DNA from: Prevotella sp.
GTDB lineage: Bacteria; Bacteroidota; Bacteroidia; Bacteroidales; Bacteroidaceae
Direction of reading: 5' to 3'
Assembly (NCBI GenBank): GCA_017478025.1
Contig: JAFVGZ010000025.1
Location: 1-64,000 of the forward strand
Length of the DNA: 64,000 nucleotides
The first letter of the stretch is position 1. Each line of letters begins with the position of its first letter. The position numbers and the translations under genes are program-made. The notes beneath the pieces were generated by a model, which was not told where the DNA came from, searched no databases, and worked only from the letters and a program-made list of their open reading frames with translations. Positions 35,229 to 44,398 of this stretch are shown here, one piece after another.

Positions 35229-36305
35229 TTAGTGCCTCTCTCTGCGCACACTTACACGGGCAGATGAGCCTGTTGCAGATGAGCGACGGCGGTTCGTGGA
35301 TTTCTTCTGAACACCTGTTGCGTCATTCTTGCCCGCTGCGCCCGCTGCGCGACGATTCGCTTTGGCGGCCTTACGTGCTGCTTTTGGGTTGGCCTGAATG
35401 ACCTTTGCTATTGAGTCAAGAGAGTCTTTGCGAGCCTTATCACCCCAGATATTCTCTTCAAAAGCCTTCAACTCAGCCTCAATACGCTGCTGCTCCTTCA
35501 GCATCGCAGAGTCTGTTGGGCAGTATTGTGCAAGGGTCTGACCGAGCATGTTGTTGGTTTTGTATATCTTTCCCTTGTACATATTCTTTACGAAATAGTC
35601 ATCCACACTCATCACGGCAGCGTTGTTGAGGTCGCTCGTCATGATGGTCTGCTTAGCCAGGAAAGGTGCTGCATCATCATATTTCACCCAGAAGAGCGGA
35701 TACTTCGCTGTACCGTCACCAAAGTCATCCTCACGGCTCATGATAGGGCAGAGGGCGATGACCTTAGTATGGAATGTGGCAGAGTTCTGGTCATAATATG
35801 AAGACTCCTTAATATAATAGGACTTCACCTCGCGTGACGGTATGTCAGAGTTGTCCAGCTTCAGACGCCCATCCATGCGTTCGTAGTAGATGTGATAGTT
35901 GTCAAGGAGTGCAAGGGGTTTTACAAGCGCGTCTTTCTCAAATGACTCATTGCCGTCAAGTCTGTACTCGTAAGCCTTCACTTGTCCTGAGAGGACAAGT
36001 TTGAAGAGGTATGTGAAGAGATTCATCTGACTTCCGACAGGCTCCACGGGATAGTACAGTCCGGCATTGTTGCCGTCCGTGAGGTCTATCTCGCGGTATA
36101 TGTCGCGTCGCCATACGACATCTTCGTTCATCTTCTGGGCTGTGGGCAGTGACAGTTGTGCACGTGTGGAGAGTGCAGATGCAGATTTCTTCTGCGTCGG
36201 TCCGGCCTGCTGTGCTTTTTCCTGTGCTGCGCGGCGTGCTGCAGGTTGTGACATCGCTGTGGTAGCGGCACACAGGATTAGAATTATGCTTAATAGCTTT
36301 TTCAT
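35229..36305 (-). CDS. porN: type IX secretion ring protein PorN/GldN
   Basis: The 358-residue protein has a Sec signal (cleavage near AMSQ) followed by a GldN/PorN domain (about 55-290): VVWRRDIYREIDLTDGNNAGLYYPVEP and VKYDDAAPFLAKQTIMTSDLNNAAVMSVDDYF are recognisable blocks (given here in parts across about residues 63-90 and 200-235). The C-terminal tail (about 300-358) is low-complexity and very basic (Lys, Arg, Ala, Ser rich). PorN forms the periplasmic ring with lipoprotein PorK under the outer membrane. It is the last gene of the porPKLMN unit, 14 nt after porM. Confidence 0.95.
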   Translation of the reverse strand: MKKLLSIILILCAATTAMSQPAARRAAQEKAQQAGPTQKKSASALSTRAQLSLPTAQKMNEDVVWRRDIYREIDLTDGNNAGLYYPVEPVGSQMNLFTYLFKLVLSGQVKAYEYRLDGNESFEKDALVKPLALLDNYHIYYERMDGRLKLDNSDIPSREVKSYYIKESSYYDQNSATFHTKVIALCPIMSREDDFGDGTAKYPLFWVKYDDAAPFLAKQTIMTSDLNNAAVMSVDDYFVKNMYKGKIYKTNNMLGQTLAQYCPTDSAMLKEQQRIEAELKAFEENIWGDKARKDSLDSIAKVIQANPKAARKAAKANRRAAGAAGKNDATGVQKKSTNRRRSSATGSSARVSVRRERH

Positions 36306-36319
36306 TTGACGTAAGTTCC

Positions 36320-37870
36320 TTATTTTATTACTATTTCCATTGCCGACGGCAGAGTGCGTGCTATGCCATCAGGTCCAACGGCGTGTATTCGTGAGATATA
36401 GAATCGCTTTGAGCGTGAGAGTTTGCGGAATGTATCCATTTGACGTGGTGAGAAGTGTGCACCGTCGCTGACGATAGGCACGGCGTTACCCATGTTGTCA
36501 AAGAATACAGCCTCAAATCCGGTCACCTTAAACTCTATGTCAAGCAATCCGTCATCGATGGCGGCCTTGATGCCAGTAGCTCCGAGCAGCGATGCCTTAG
36601 CCAGTCCGCCGCCACGGAAGCGATTGTCGCCGACAACGATATAGGCTGTAGGGTCGGGCAGCTTGCGCACATGGAAGGTGAACTGTCCCATCTGTTGCGG
36701 CTTGCCGGACTGTGTGCTCGATACGGAGATAGTCACATCCTGCCCTACTGCTGATGGTCTGGCGATGTAATGTCCCGGTCCTGTAGGCGTCAGGGAGCCT
36801 CCGCTCATTGTCGCTACGACATGATTGAGCGGCACACCCGGGATGGATACGCTGATAGGGTTGCTGTATCCAGCATACAAGACATTCATGAGGTCTGCGC
36901 TGACGGTGGCAGAGGGATCCACCACGGTATATTTCTGTGAGAAGTCACGGCGTATTGTCTGGCCGCCTCCGTCCTGCATGGTCATGTATCCGGTAAGTGT
37001 GAAGTCACCGGTCTTGCCAGTTACGAACTCGTATGTGTTGTTGCGAAGCTGCACCTGGCGTCCTCCGATGTATATCTGGGGCTGCTGTGTAGTGTCTATC
37101 GCAGCCATCACAATCTGTGCCGAGAAACGCTCTCCGCGTATGATGGTCTTGGCTTCGGGGATGACAAAGGCAGAGAGTTTGTTCACGCGGATATCCTTTA
37201 CGTCGATATTGCTTACAAGAGTATGCAGTATCTCACCTTCGGCATAGCGCACGTCATTCTGCAGCTTTGACAATAAGGTAACTGCTGCAGCTACCGGCAT
37301 CTGCTCAAACATGTATTCCTGCCAGTTCTTGCCAAGTGCTTTGGCCTTGGGAGATACTTCGGTATTGAGGTTATCCGTGATGATTTTCTTCAGGCGCTCA
37401 TCGTTGAGCATGTTGACAGCGCGATAGCGGAAGTCCTCTATCATCTTCTGCAACTTTGGCCCTTTGGCTCTGCCTGGTGCAAGCATCACCTGTGCTGCAG
37501 CCTCCAGGTCTTCCTTGTTCTGTACATTATGTATGTCGCCGTCTTCTCCGTCAGCCTCTTTTACGATGGCATGCTTCAGTTCCTCGGCAAAGTTGTAGAG
37601 CTCATCGCTCATCTTCTTCACCTCTTGGGCTTTGGCATACCACACGCGCACCTTCTTGGGGTTGCTCTTCATCTGGCTGTCGAAGTCCTTATAGATGCCG
37701 TCATTCTCCTTTGCGGCATTGGATGTGGAGCGGTTAAGCCCCTCCTCCACAATGGAGAAACCGTTGAGCACCTCTGTAGAGACGTTCATTGCCAGCATCG
37801 CCATAAGAACAACGTACATGAGGTTGATCATCTTTTGGCGCGGTGAGACAGGTCTTTTCTTTATTGCCAC
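36320..37870 (-). CDS. porM: type IX secretion motor/stator protein PorM/GldM
   Basis: The 516-residue protein starts at a GTG (MAIKKRPVSPRQKMINLMY). A single membrane helix (about 13-33) anchors it in the inner membrane, and the rest is periplasmic: a helical region then several beta domains, ending LPSAMEIVIK. With PorL it forms the proton-driven rotary motor that powers T9SS and gliding. It is a little shorter than typical but carries the conserved segments RQKMINLMYVVLMAMLAMNV and FRGGGLAKAS. The gap to porL is 51 nt. Confidence 0.95.
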   Translation of the reverse strand: MAIKKRPVSPRQKMINLMYVVLMAMLAMNVSTEVLNGFSIVEEGLNRSTSNAAKENDGIYKDFDSQMKSNPKKVRVWYAKAQEVKKMSDELYNFAEELKHAIVKEADGEDGDIHNVQNKEDLEAAAQVMLAPGRAKGPKLQKMIEDFRYRAVNMLNDERLKKIITDNLNTEVSPKAKALGKNWQEYMFEQMPVAAAVTLLSKLQNDVRYAEGEILHTLVSNIDVKDIRVNKLSAFVIPEAKTIIRGERFSAQIVMAAIDTTQQPQIYIGGRQVQLRNNTYEFVTGKTGDFTLTGYMTMQDGGGQTIRRDFSQKYTVVDPSATVSADLMNVLYAGYSNPISVSIPGVPLNHVVATMSGGSLTPTGPGHYIARPSAVGQDVTISVSSTQSGKPQQMGQFTFHVRKLPDPTAYIVVGDNRFRGGGLAKASLLGATGIKAAIDDGLLDIEFKVTGFEAVFFDNMGNAVPIVSDGAHFSPRQMDTFRKLSRSKRFYISRIHAVGPDGIARTLPSAMEIVIK

Positions 37871-37921
37871 GGTTATTATTTAATGTGTTATGTAAATTAG
37901 CAATTTGCCAAACACCTCATG

Positions 37922-38824
37922 CTACTGTGCCTTTGGCATGTTTGTAGTCATAGCCTCGATCATACGTGCATAGATATTGTTGAGCTCCGTAATCTTCTGT
38001 GCCATGATGTGTGTCTGCTCGTTGATAGAGTCTTGTGTGGTAATCTGCTGTGATGCCGACTTGAGCTGCATCTCATAGACACGCGCAATACCGGTAAGGG
38101 TACGGTTGAGGTTCTCCATCTCTTCGCTATCTACAGAGAGTCTTGACGTGAGCTGTCCTACCTTCTCCAGCATTTCGTTGAGCTCTGCCAGACGATCGAC
38201 ATATTCCTCTGTCACGCTCTGCATCTTCTCTGCAGTCTCCGGTGTTACTGCCGGAGCAGGCGTGATGACCGTAGATACAGACGATATGCCTGCAGCCCCT
38301 GCCGCTGCCACTGGTGCGCCGCTGTTGACAGTACCGGTCGGTACATTGACTGCCTCAGTCTCGTCAGAGCTGTCAGAACCATATACATTTACGCCACTGC
38401 CGCTCACGCTGCCAACGCCACCGCCGCTTATGTTGCCAGCGCCACCGCCGATTATCACCACTCCGCTATTGGTGCCGGTGTGGTTCTCTGTGGCAATGGC
38501 TCCCGTACCAGGCAGCTCTCCGTCTTCGCCCAGCATTCCCTTCACCACTTCTTCGTCCATGTGGTTGTCAAGAGTCATGTCTATGGTAGTCTTGTCAAAC
38601 GGACGGTCGAAGGCCGATATGAAGAACACGAACACCTCAGTGCCCATGCCGATGAAAAGCATCGTGTTGGCTCCGGGCAGGTGAGTCAGTTTGAATAGCG
38701 TACCAAGGATTACGATTGCCGCACCCCAGGAGTAGGCGTAGTTGAGGAATGTCTGACCGGGAACGCTGTCCATCCACTTCTGCATGAAGTAGATGAAGTT
38801 TATTTTACTGTATCTTGTTGGCAT
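37922..38824 (-). CDS. porL: type IX secretion motor protein PorL/GldL
   Basis: The 300-residue protein has two membrane helices near residues 28-47 and 53-70 (YSWGAAIVILGTLFKLTHL, then TMLFIGMGTEVFVFFISAF). The second helix contains a Glu (GTEVF), as in family members where it is the proposed proton-binding residue. A Gly/Ser/Val-rich low-complexity stretch (about 118-175) and a C-terminal coiled region (QSVTEEYVDRLAELNEMLEK) follow on the cytoplasmic side. It pairs with PorM. The glycine-rich insert is longer than I expect and may be species-specific. Confidence 0.95.
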   Translation of the reverse strand: MPTRYSKINFIYFMQKWMDSVPGQTFLNYAYSWGAAIVILGTLFKLTHLPGANTMLFIGMGTEVFVFFISAFDRPFDKTTIDMTLDNHMDEEVVKGMLGEDGELPGTGAIATENHTGTNSGVVIIGGGAGNISGGGVGSVSGSGVNVYGSDSSDETEAVNVPTGTVNSGAPVAAAGAAGISSVSTVITPAPAVTPETAEKMQSVTEEYVDRLAELNEMLEKVGQLTSRLSVDSEEMENLNRTLTGIARVYEMQLKSASQQITTQDSINEQTHIMAQKITELNNIYARMIEAMTTNMPKAQ

Positions 38825-38833
38825 GACTTATTT

Positions 38834-40288
38834 TTATTTTTTTCTTTTTCCTTTAGCATTGAGACTTGTAGATGAGGCCAGTGACCTGACGCAACGGAAG
38901 CCGATATATGAGCGTGGCTGGTTTTGGTATTCCCATGAGCGCCATACGGAGCGTATCTGGCTCTCTGGGTCTTTCCATGAACCGCCTCTGATGCTTTTCT
39001 TCTTCAGTCGGTATGGATCCTCCAGGGCTGCCTTATATTCCAGCTGTGGGTTAAGGTCATTCATTGCCTGCACGCCGGCTTCGGTGTATATTGTTGAAGT
39101 CCATTCTGCCACGTTGCCGGCCATATCAAAGAGTCCGTTGCTGTTTGAGGCGTATATGCCCACCTTGCTTGTGATGAGGTTACCGTCCTTCGTGTAGTTG
39201 CCTCGCTCGGGCTTGAAGTTTGCGAAGAAACATCCGTCACCATTCTTCACGTCCTCATTCTCCCAAGGGAACTCCGTGCCGTCCTTGCCGCGGGCAGCAT
39301 ACTCCCATTCGGCCTCAGTAGGCAGGCGGTAACGCTGTATGTAGCGGGCCTGTCCGCTCAGCCCCTTCAGCAGAAAGTCCGTACGCCAGGCGCAGAACGC
39401 ATTGGCCTGCTCCCATGTAACGCCCACAACAGGATAGTCATTGAACGTGGGGTTAGAGAAGTAGTTGCGCAGATAGACCTCGTTGTCGCTGTTGGTGAAG
39501 TCATTGACCCAGCATGTCGTATCGGGGAATATATTAACAATGTACGTGTTAAGGAAGTCCCATTCGCCTGAAAGGGGGCGATTGATAGTCTCGCGCACAA
39601 TGTTTCCCTCATCGTCTATGTAGGCGGTGTCCTTTGAAATCATCACCACCTCGTTAGGGTTCACCGTATAGTCGGTATTGAGATTGCGCTCCTCGGGCTT
39701 GAAGCGGTTGCGGCGCAGAGCTGCCGTGACGTAGTCATACACCTCATAGCGATAGTTCATCTGTGAGGCGTCAAGCAGCTTCTCACCTGTCACGGGGTTC
39801 ACCTTATAGAGTGACTCTATGGCTCTCAGCTCATCCTCGTTCGGTTTGCGAGGCAGAGATTTCTTCCAGTTCAGGTGCGGAGTGACAGGCTCTCCGTTCT
39901 TGTCTTCGGTAATCATATAGGTCTCATCGCCGCCGTATGCGGGGTCTGCCAGACGAGTGCGCAGAATGCTGTCGCGTACCCACATGACGAACTGACGGTA
40001 CTTCGCGTTGGTCACCTCCGTCTCGTCCATCCAGAATCCATCTACTGATATCTCCTTTGACGGTGTGCTCTTGCCCCACAGGGAGTCATTCTTCGTCTCT
40101 CCCATGTTCAGGAAGCCGCGGTTTACCAGGACCATGCCATAGGGAGTGGGTTCCGTGAATCCGCGTCCTGTGCCATAGCCCGTCACCTCGCCGCCTTGCG
40201 ATGTGCTGGTGAGCTTACTGCCCATACAACTGCCCAGCAATGCCACAAGCACCGCAAGGCATAATAGTGATATTGTTGTTCTTCTCAT
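38834..40288 (-). CDS. porK: type IX secretion lipoprotein PorK/GldK
   Basis: The 484-residue protein starts with a lipoprotein signal (lipobox LGSC, about residue 21) and carries an FGE-sulfatase/SUMF1-like fold: GFLNMGETKND, VDGFWMDETEVTNAKYRQFV, GVTWEQANAFCAWR and the C-terminal IRGGSWKD, PRSYIGFRCVRS. In T9SS this fold is structural rather than catalytic; PorK and PorN build the periplasmic ring. It lies 12 nt after porP and 9 nt before porL. Confidence 0.95.
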   Translation of the reverse strand: MRRTTISLLCLAVLVALLGSCMGSKLTSTSQGGEVTGYGTGRGFTEPTPYGMVLVNRGFLNMGETKNDSLWGKSTPSKEISVDGFWMDETEVTNAKYRQFVMWVRDSILRTRLADPAYGGDETYMITEDKNGEPVTPHLNWKKSLPRKPNEDELRAIESLYKVNPVTGEKLLDASQMNYRYEVYDYVTAALRRNRFKPEERNLNTDYTVNPNEVVMISKDTAYIDDEGNIVRETINRPLSGEWDFLNTYIVNIFPDTTCWVNDFTNSDNEVYLRNYFSNPTFNDYPVVGVTWEQANAFCAWRTDFLLKGLSGQARYIQRYRLPTEAEWEYAARGKDGTEFPWENEDVKNGDGCFFANFKPERGNYTKDGNLITSKVGIYASNSNGLFDMAGNVAEWTSTIYTEAGVQAMNDLNPQLEYKAALEDPYRLKKKSIRGGSWKDPESQIRSVWRSWEYQNQPRSYIGFRCVRSLASSTSLNAKGKRKK

Positions 40289-40300
40289 ATTTCTTGAAAA

Positions 40301-41254
40301 TTACAGCGTTCTCGTTGTCTGATGATAGTTCTTGCCTTTCTTTCCGAGGTCTATATCTGTCTGATAGCCTATGAAGAGTTCGTGCGAGCCGTTCTTAAGG
40401 CTTATGCCGTTCGTATAGGCTTCAAAGGAGTAACCCAGCATTATACCATGAAAATTGGCTCCCGCCAGTATGGTGACCGAATTTGTGGGGCTGTATGTCA
40501 GACCTCCATAGAATACTCGTTTGTCATAGGAGTATATCATTCTTGCAGTGACATCTCCCCTGTATGTCACGCCGTCGCTCTGCAGCAGCGCCGATGTAGC
40601 GACGCGCAGAGTCGGGTTGCGCAGCTGCCATGTCACGCCTCCTGTGGCATAGAACATAGCCGAGACGTTCAGCTCATACTTCTCTCCCATTGACACCTTG
40701 GGCGAGGTGAGATGTGTTCCGCTCAAGCCGGCATACCATTCCGTGGCATATCCCTTGTGAGAGTAGTACAGTCCGAAGCCCAGATCGAGGGCGTTACCAT
40801 CGACATCGCTGGTTGGGAATACGTCATCGTTGTCTTCTGCCGTCACCACTTCTGAGCCTCTGAACTTCTCGTTGAGCAGTCCTAACAGTACTCCGCCAGA
40901 GAACCATCCTCCCCCCAGCTTCTTGCGCAGGGCATATTGGGCGGTGATGCGCTGGTGATTGAAGAGGCCTATCCTGTCGGTCATCAGCTGCAGTCCCACT
41001 CCATGAATGCTTTTCAGCGCCACAAAGGGCATGTCGCCGGCAATGAATGCCGTCTTTGGTGAGTTCTCAAACCCAGCCAGCGACATATTATATACACCGA
41101 CAACATTCAGCTGGTCGTTCTTTCCAGCTGATGCGGCATTGAATGCTGTAGGCATGTCAAAGTAGTGGGCAAAGTGCGGATCATACTGTGCGCCAGCCTT
41201 TGTGGAGACCAGCACCGACAAGGCAAGCAATATGACGAGCTTCGTTGCTTTCAC
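40301..41254 (-). CDS. porP: type IX secretion outer-membrane protein PorP/SprF
   Basis: The 317-residue protein begins at a GTG, has a Sec signal (VLVSTKAGAQ) and then YDPHFAHYFDMPTAFNAASAGK, the PorP/SprF family hallmark, followed by a beta-barrel with repeated Gly-aromatic strands. PorP binds the PorK/N ring or substrate adaptors at the outer membrane. It is the first gene of porPKLMN. No TAnnTTTG promoter is clear in the 41255-41350 leader. Confidence 0.94.
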   Translation of the reverse strand: MKATKLVILLALSVLVSTKAGAQYDPHFAHYFDMPTAFNAASAGKNDQLNVVGVYNMSLAGFENSPKTAFIAGDMPFVALKSIHGVGLQLMTDRIGLFNHQRITAQYALRKKLGGGWFSGGVLLGLLNEKFRGSEVVTAEDNDDVFPTSDVDGNALDLGFGLYYSHKGYATEWYAGLSGTHLTSPKVSMGEKYELNVSAMFYATGGVTWQLRNPTLRVATSALLQSDGVTYRGDVTARMIYSYDKRVFYGGLTYSPTNSVTILAGANFHGIMLGYSFEAYTNGISLKNGSHELFIGYQTDIDLGKKGKNYHQTTRTL

Positions 41255-41439
41255 TTCAATATAAACGCACAGACGGCGGGATTATTTCCTGCCCACTTTC
41301 TTTGATGTGTTAAAAAGACTTAATTTTGAAATGCGTCAGATAATATGCTCACGCTTGGCATAGTACAAGCAAGATTGCCTCCGCTCTCGCTTATTCGCAT
41401 CTTTCAGTCATATAGCCCGCTATGCTCCTTCAAGAAACT

Positions 41440-41522
41440 GTCACTCTGCTGGGTTATATGCTTTTGCCTTTTTTGCTCCGATGCTCTATGTAAACGTCTC
41501 TTAGGGCTGAGCCCAGGGCGCA
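41440..41522. repeat. intergenic CCCAGGGC-type repeat, second copy
   Basis: Homologous to 26130-26210: GGGTTATATGCTTTTGCC, GCTCCGATGCTCTA, CTTAGGGCTGAGCCCAGGGC follow in the same order. It is noncoding and sits upstream of porP. Confidence 0.75.
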
Positions 41523-41577
41523 CTTCCGGAACTTGAAAAAAAATCGCCGAGGTGCCGTTTAATTCAATTATTTTTAT

Positions 41578-41585
41578 TACCTTTG
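41578..41585 (+). promoter_or_regulatory. orphan -7 element pointing into element copy 2
   Basis: TACCTTTGC on the plus strand directly before the dispersed element. No TTTG at -33 and no plus-strand gene follows, so a noncoding transcript is the only product it could make. Confidence 0.4.
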
Positions 41586-41608
41586 CACCCTGTGAAGCGA
41601 GAAAAAGC

Positions 41609-42068
41609 CAAAATAACAATTTGTTCATTTTTTTGTTAAAAAAGTAACAAACGCGATTTTTCAACCTTCAAAATTTGGCCATATTTTCGACCAAGGTTGC
41701 CCGAGCTCGCAAATATCGCACGAGAGAGTACGAATGGCTAACGCGCTGAGCACCAGAGTGTTTGATGGTTTCTCCATCAAAACAGAACAACAGAACCGAA
41801 AAACCGACCACAAAAATCAGGGTAAAAGACCTACTATTACCCCCTAATAGACCTACGACAAGGGTCTTCCGCACCATCGCGGACACCCTAAAAGACCTGC
41901 TTTTACCCCCAAAATTCTCTTCTCGACCCTGATTTTTGCATTCCGAACAGTGTTTTTTACATTATTTTTCCCTTTCCGGCTCTCTAGATTTCATTTTTTA
42001 GTGGTAAAAGTCAAAATAACAATTTGTTCATTTTTTTGTTAAAAAAGTGTCAATTTGTAAAATCGGGA
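41609..42068 (+). repeat. dispersed intergenic element, copy 2, with 37-bp direct repeats
   Basis: Positions 41609-41645 and 42012-42048 are identical 37-bp direct repeats (starting CAAAATAACAATTTGTTCA, ending GTTAAAAAAGT). The segment between aligns block by block with copy 1 at 2628-3068 and contains AGGTCTTTTA-type units. No transposase gene is present. Confidence 0.82.
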
Positions 42069-42124
42069 TGTTGCGCAAAATTGTTCGTTTTTTCGCTTTG
42101 GGAATACAGAAAATCAAATAAAAT

Positions 42125-42157
42125 ATCCCCCGCTCTCTCAATGAAAGAACGGGGGAT
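42125..42157 (-). terminator. terminator of the iron/heme operon
   Basis: ATCCCCCG (42125-42132) pairs with CGGGGGAT (42150-42157), extended by CTCT/AGAA-type pairs. On the minus strand it is followed by ATTTTATTT, 30 nt after the ccsBA stop. Confidence 0.8.
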
Positions 42158-42187
42158 GATTTGCTATGTGATTATGTTTATTTCACC

Positions 42188-44389
42188 TTAGTTGGCGTAA
42201 CTGTGCATGCCTCCAAGCAATAGATTGACTCCGAAATATGTTATAAGAACCGAGAGGAAGGCGAACAGCATATAAATATGGTACACGCGAGGCTTGCGGA
42301 ATATCTGCAATGAGTTGCTGTGGATGGGGGCTGCATAGACCATCATCGTGATGAGTGCCCACGTTTCCTTCGGGTCCCAGTTCCAATAGGTGCCCCATGA
42401 GACGTTTGCCCAGATGGCTCCGATGAAGATGCCAATGGCCAGGAGGAATATGGCGGGGTACATCAGCAACTGTGACAGGGCGGTGATTCTGTCGATGTCG
42501 TCTGTGCAGGCACGACGGTGTATCATCCACAGGGCTTGGATGGCGAGCAGCATCTGCAGGGCAAAGAGGGCGTATGCGCACATTACAACCATGACATGAA
42601 CAGACAGCAGCGGCGACTGAAGCACCGGCATGAGCTGGGTAATCTGCGGACTGCCTCCTGCCAGCATTGCTACAAGCAGACAGAAGGATGCGCTCAGCGT
42701 GCCGAAGCCGATGATGATGGGGAAGATGCGATGTGTGGCGATTGTGATGATGAGCAGCACCCACGCCATGAACTGCATCGTTTCATAGCCATTGCTCAGC
42801 GGAACATGACCGCTGACCCACCAGCGCAATGCAAGGAGCAGGCTAAGATAGAGTGTCAGCAGCACAATGAAGGCGGCAACGGCTATGCGGAACCATCGGC
42901 GTTTGCTCAGGGCAGCCCCCGTAGAGATGGCGATGCACAGCAGCAAAGAGAGTGTGAGCGAGAGGAACACTATCCATCTTTCGTTGTTCAGATGATTATA
43001 GAATATCTCAGCATTGACGGCATAGACTGACGGTATCACATCGCCGCCCATCTCGCGCTGAAACAGTTTTATCTTGGCAATGATTTCCATTGCGCGCTCT
43101 TTCTGCCCCACCACGATGCTCTCTGTCATAAAGTCCATAGACTGCTTGATGAAGAAAGACTCCTTGACCGGTATCTCTCTTGGCAGCACCTGCGCCCCGG
43201 GTGTGTACCAACTGACGTTGCCCTTGATGGAGTAGGGGAACATGCGCAGCATCTGTCCGTTGTAGAACATCTCCACCACGTGATACTTCTCGTCTGCCTC
43301 CATGAGCGATTTCATGTCAATCCCGCCCTTGCCTTGGCGTGCCTGGTCTATGCTGCTCTTCAGTTTGTATTCGTTGTAAGTGTCAATGAAGTCGCTGAAC
43401 GACGCCCATTGCCCGTCAATGCCAAGCACCTTCTGCACTTCGCGGCTCTTGATGCGGATGAGCTTCTGCTTCTCCCAATAAGGGTAGTATATCATCCAGC
43501 TGACGAATATCTCGTCAGCGGTATATCCGTTCCATCGGCTCTTGCCGGTGAGTTTGGTCACAAAGTCCGTAGCGACGGTATTCACGGGGCAGATGCGGTT
43601 GTTGTACAGCACCGCGACAGTGCCGAAACGGTGGGCTATGTCGGCATCCACAGTGTTCTGTTCCTGTGCCGTTGCCATTGTGCTCACAAGCAACAGTGCC
43701 GCCACAGCCACGGGTTTTGTGGCTTTGCGGTACAGGCTGCGGATATTGTTGCGCCGTGACAGGCAGAACCATCCGATGCTGATGAACAGCAAAAGGTACC
43801 CGCAGTATGTCACGCCGATGCCCCAGGGGTCATGATAGACTCCGAGGGACACCCCCATGTTGTCGCTGTCATAGCTGGACTGGAACAGACGGTAGCCCAT
43901 CACTTCGCCGATGTTGTTCATCGACACGATGATGTCGCGCGTGGTGTTATCCTCCTTTACCGTTATGACACTTTGGTAATCAAGCGGGGCATCCGTGCCG
44001 GGATAATATACTACCTTAAACTCCTTCAGCGTTAGTAGGAAGGGGAATGTTTGCTTTGCGGCATCGTCATCGGTGTAAACAGTCTGCGCTTTTCCCACTC
44101 GCAGGTTCACCGTACCCCTCTCGGCAGACAGGTAGGTAATCAGTGCTCCTGCCAGTATCACCACGAAAGACAGGTGGAGCAGGAATGTGGCAATACGCCG
44201 GTACATCTGCTGCCTTATGATATAGGCCAGGGATGTTACTGTCAGCAGGCCCCACAGGATGACAAACCACCACGCGCCGTATATGTTCTCGCTCACATAC
44301 GGCGTACCTTTGAACTTTTCTATTATAGATGCAAGCCCTATACATACTATGATGAGTACGTATAGGGCTATGATAGTTTTCTTTATCAT
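42188..44389 (-). CDS. ccsBA: fused cytochrome c maturation protein CcsBA (system II)
   Basis: The 733-residue protein joins a ResB/CcsB-like N-terminal half and a CcsA C-terminal half. The N-terminus has four membrane helices (to about residue 225) with a periplasmic domain, a long soluble periplasmic domain follows (about 250-460), and the C-terminal 260 residues carry multiple helices with the heme-handling WWD-type motif WGTYWNWDPKETWAL (about 655-670). It exports heme and attaches it to CxxCH motifs outside the inner membrane. It starts only 9 nt after the di-heme protein gene, so it probably matures that protein. Confidence 0.92.
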   Translation of the reverse strand: MIKKTIIALYVLIIVCIGLASIIEKFKGTPYVSENIYGAWWFVILWGLLTVTSLAYIIRQQMYRRIATFLLHLSFVVILAGALITYLSAERGTVNLRVGKAQTVYTDDDAAKQTFPFLLTLKEFKVVYYPGTDAPLDYQSVITVKEDNTTRDIIVSMNNIGEVMGYRLFQSSYDSDNMGVSLGVYHDPWGIGVTYCGYLLLFISIGWFCLSRRNNIRSLYRKATKPVAVAALLLVSTMATAQEQNTVDADIAHRFGTVAVLYNNRICPVNTVATDFVTKLTGKSRWNGYTADEIFVSWMIYYPYWEKQKLIRIKSREVQKVLGIDGQWASFSDFIDTYNEYKLKSSIDQARQGKGGIDMKSLMEADEKYHVVEMFYNGQMLRMFPYSIKGNVSWYTPGAQVLPREIPVKESFFIKQSMDFMTESIVVGQKERAMEIIAKIKLFQREMGGDVIPSVYAVNAEIFYNHLNNERWIVFLSLTLSLLLCIAISTGAALSKRRWFRIAVAAFIVLLTLYLSLLLALRWWVSGHVPLSNGYETMQFMAWVLLIITIATHRIFPIIIGFGTLSASFCLLVAMLAGGSPQITQLMPVLQSPLLSVHVMVVMCAYALFALQMLLAIQALWMIHRRACTDDIDRITALSQLLMYPAIFLLAIGIFIGAIWANVSWGTYWNWDPKETWALITMMVYAAPIHSNSLQIFRKPRVYHIYMLFAFLSVLITYFGVNLLLGGMHSYAN

Positions 44390-44398
44390 TGAATTCGG

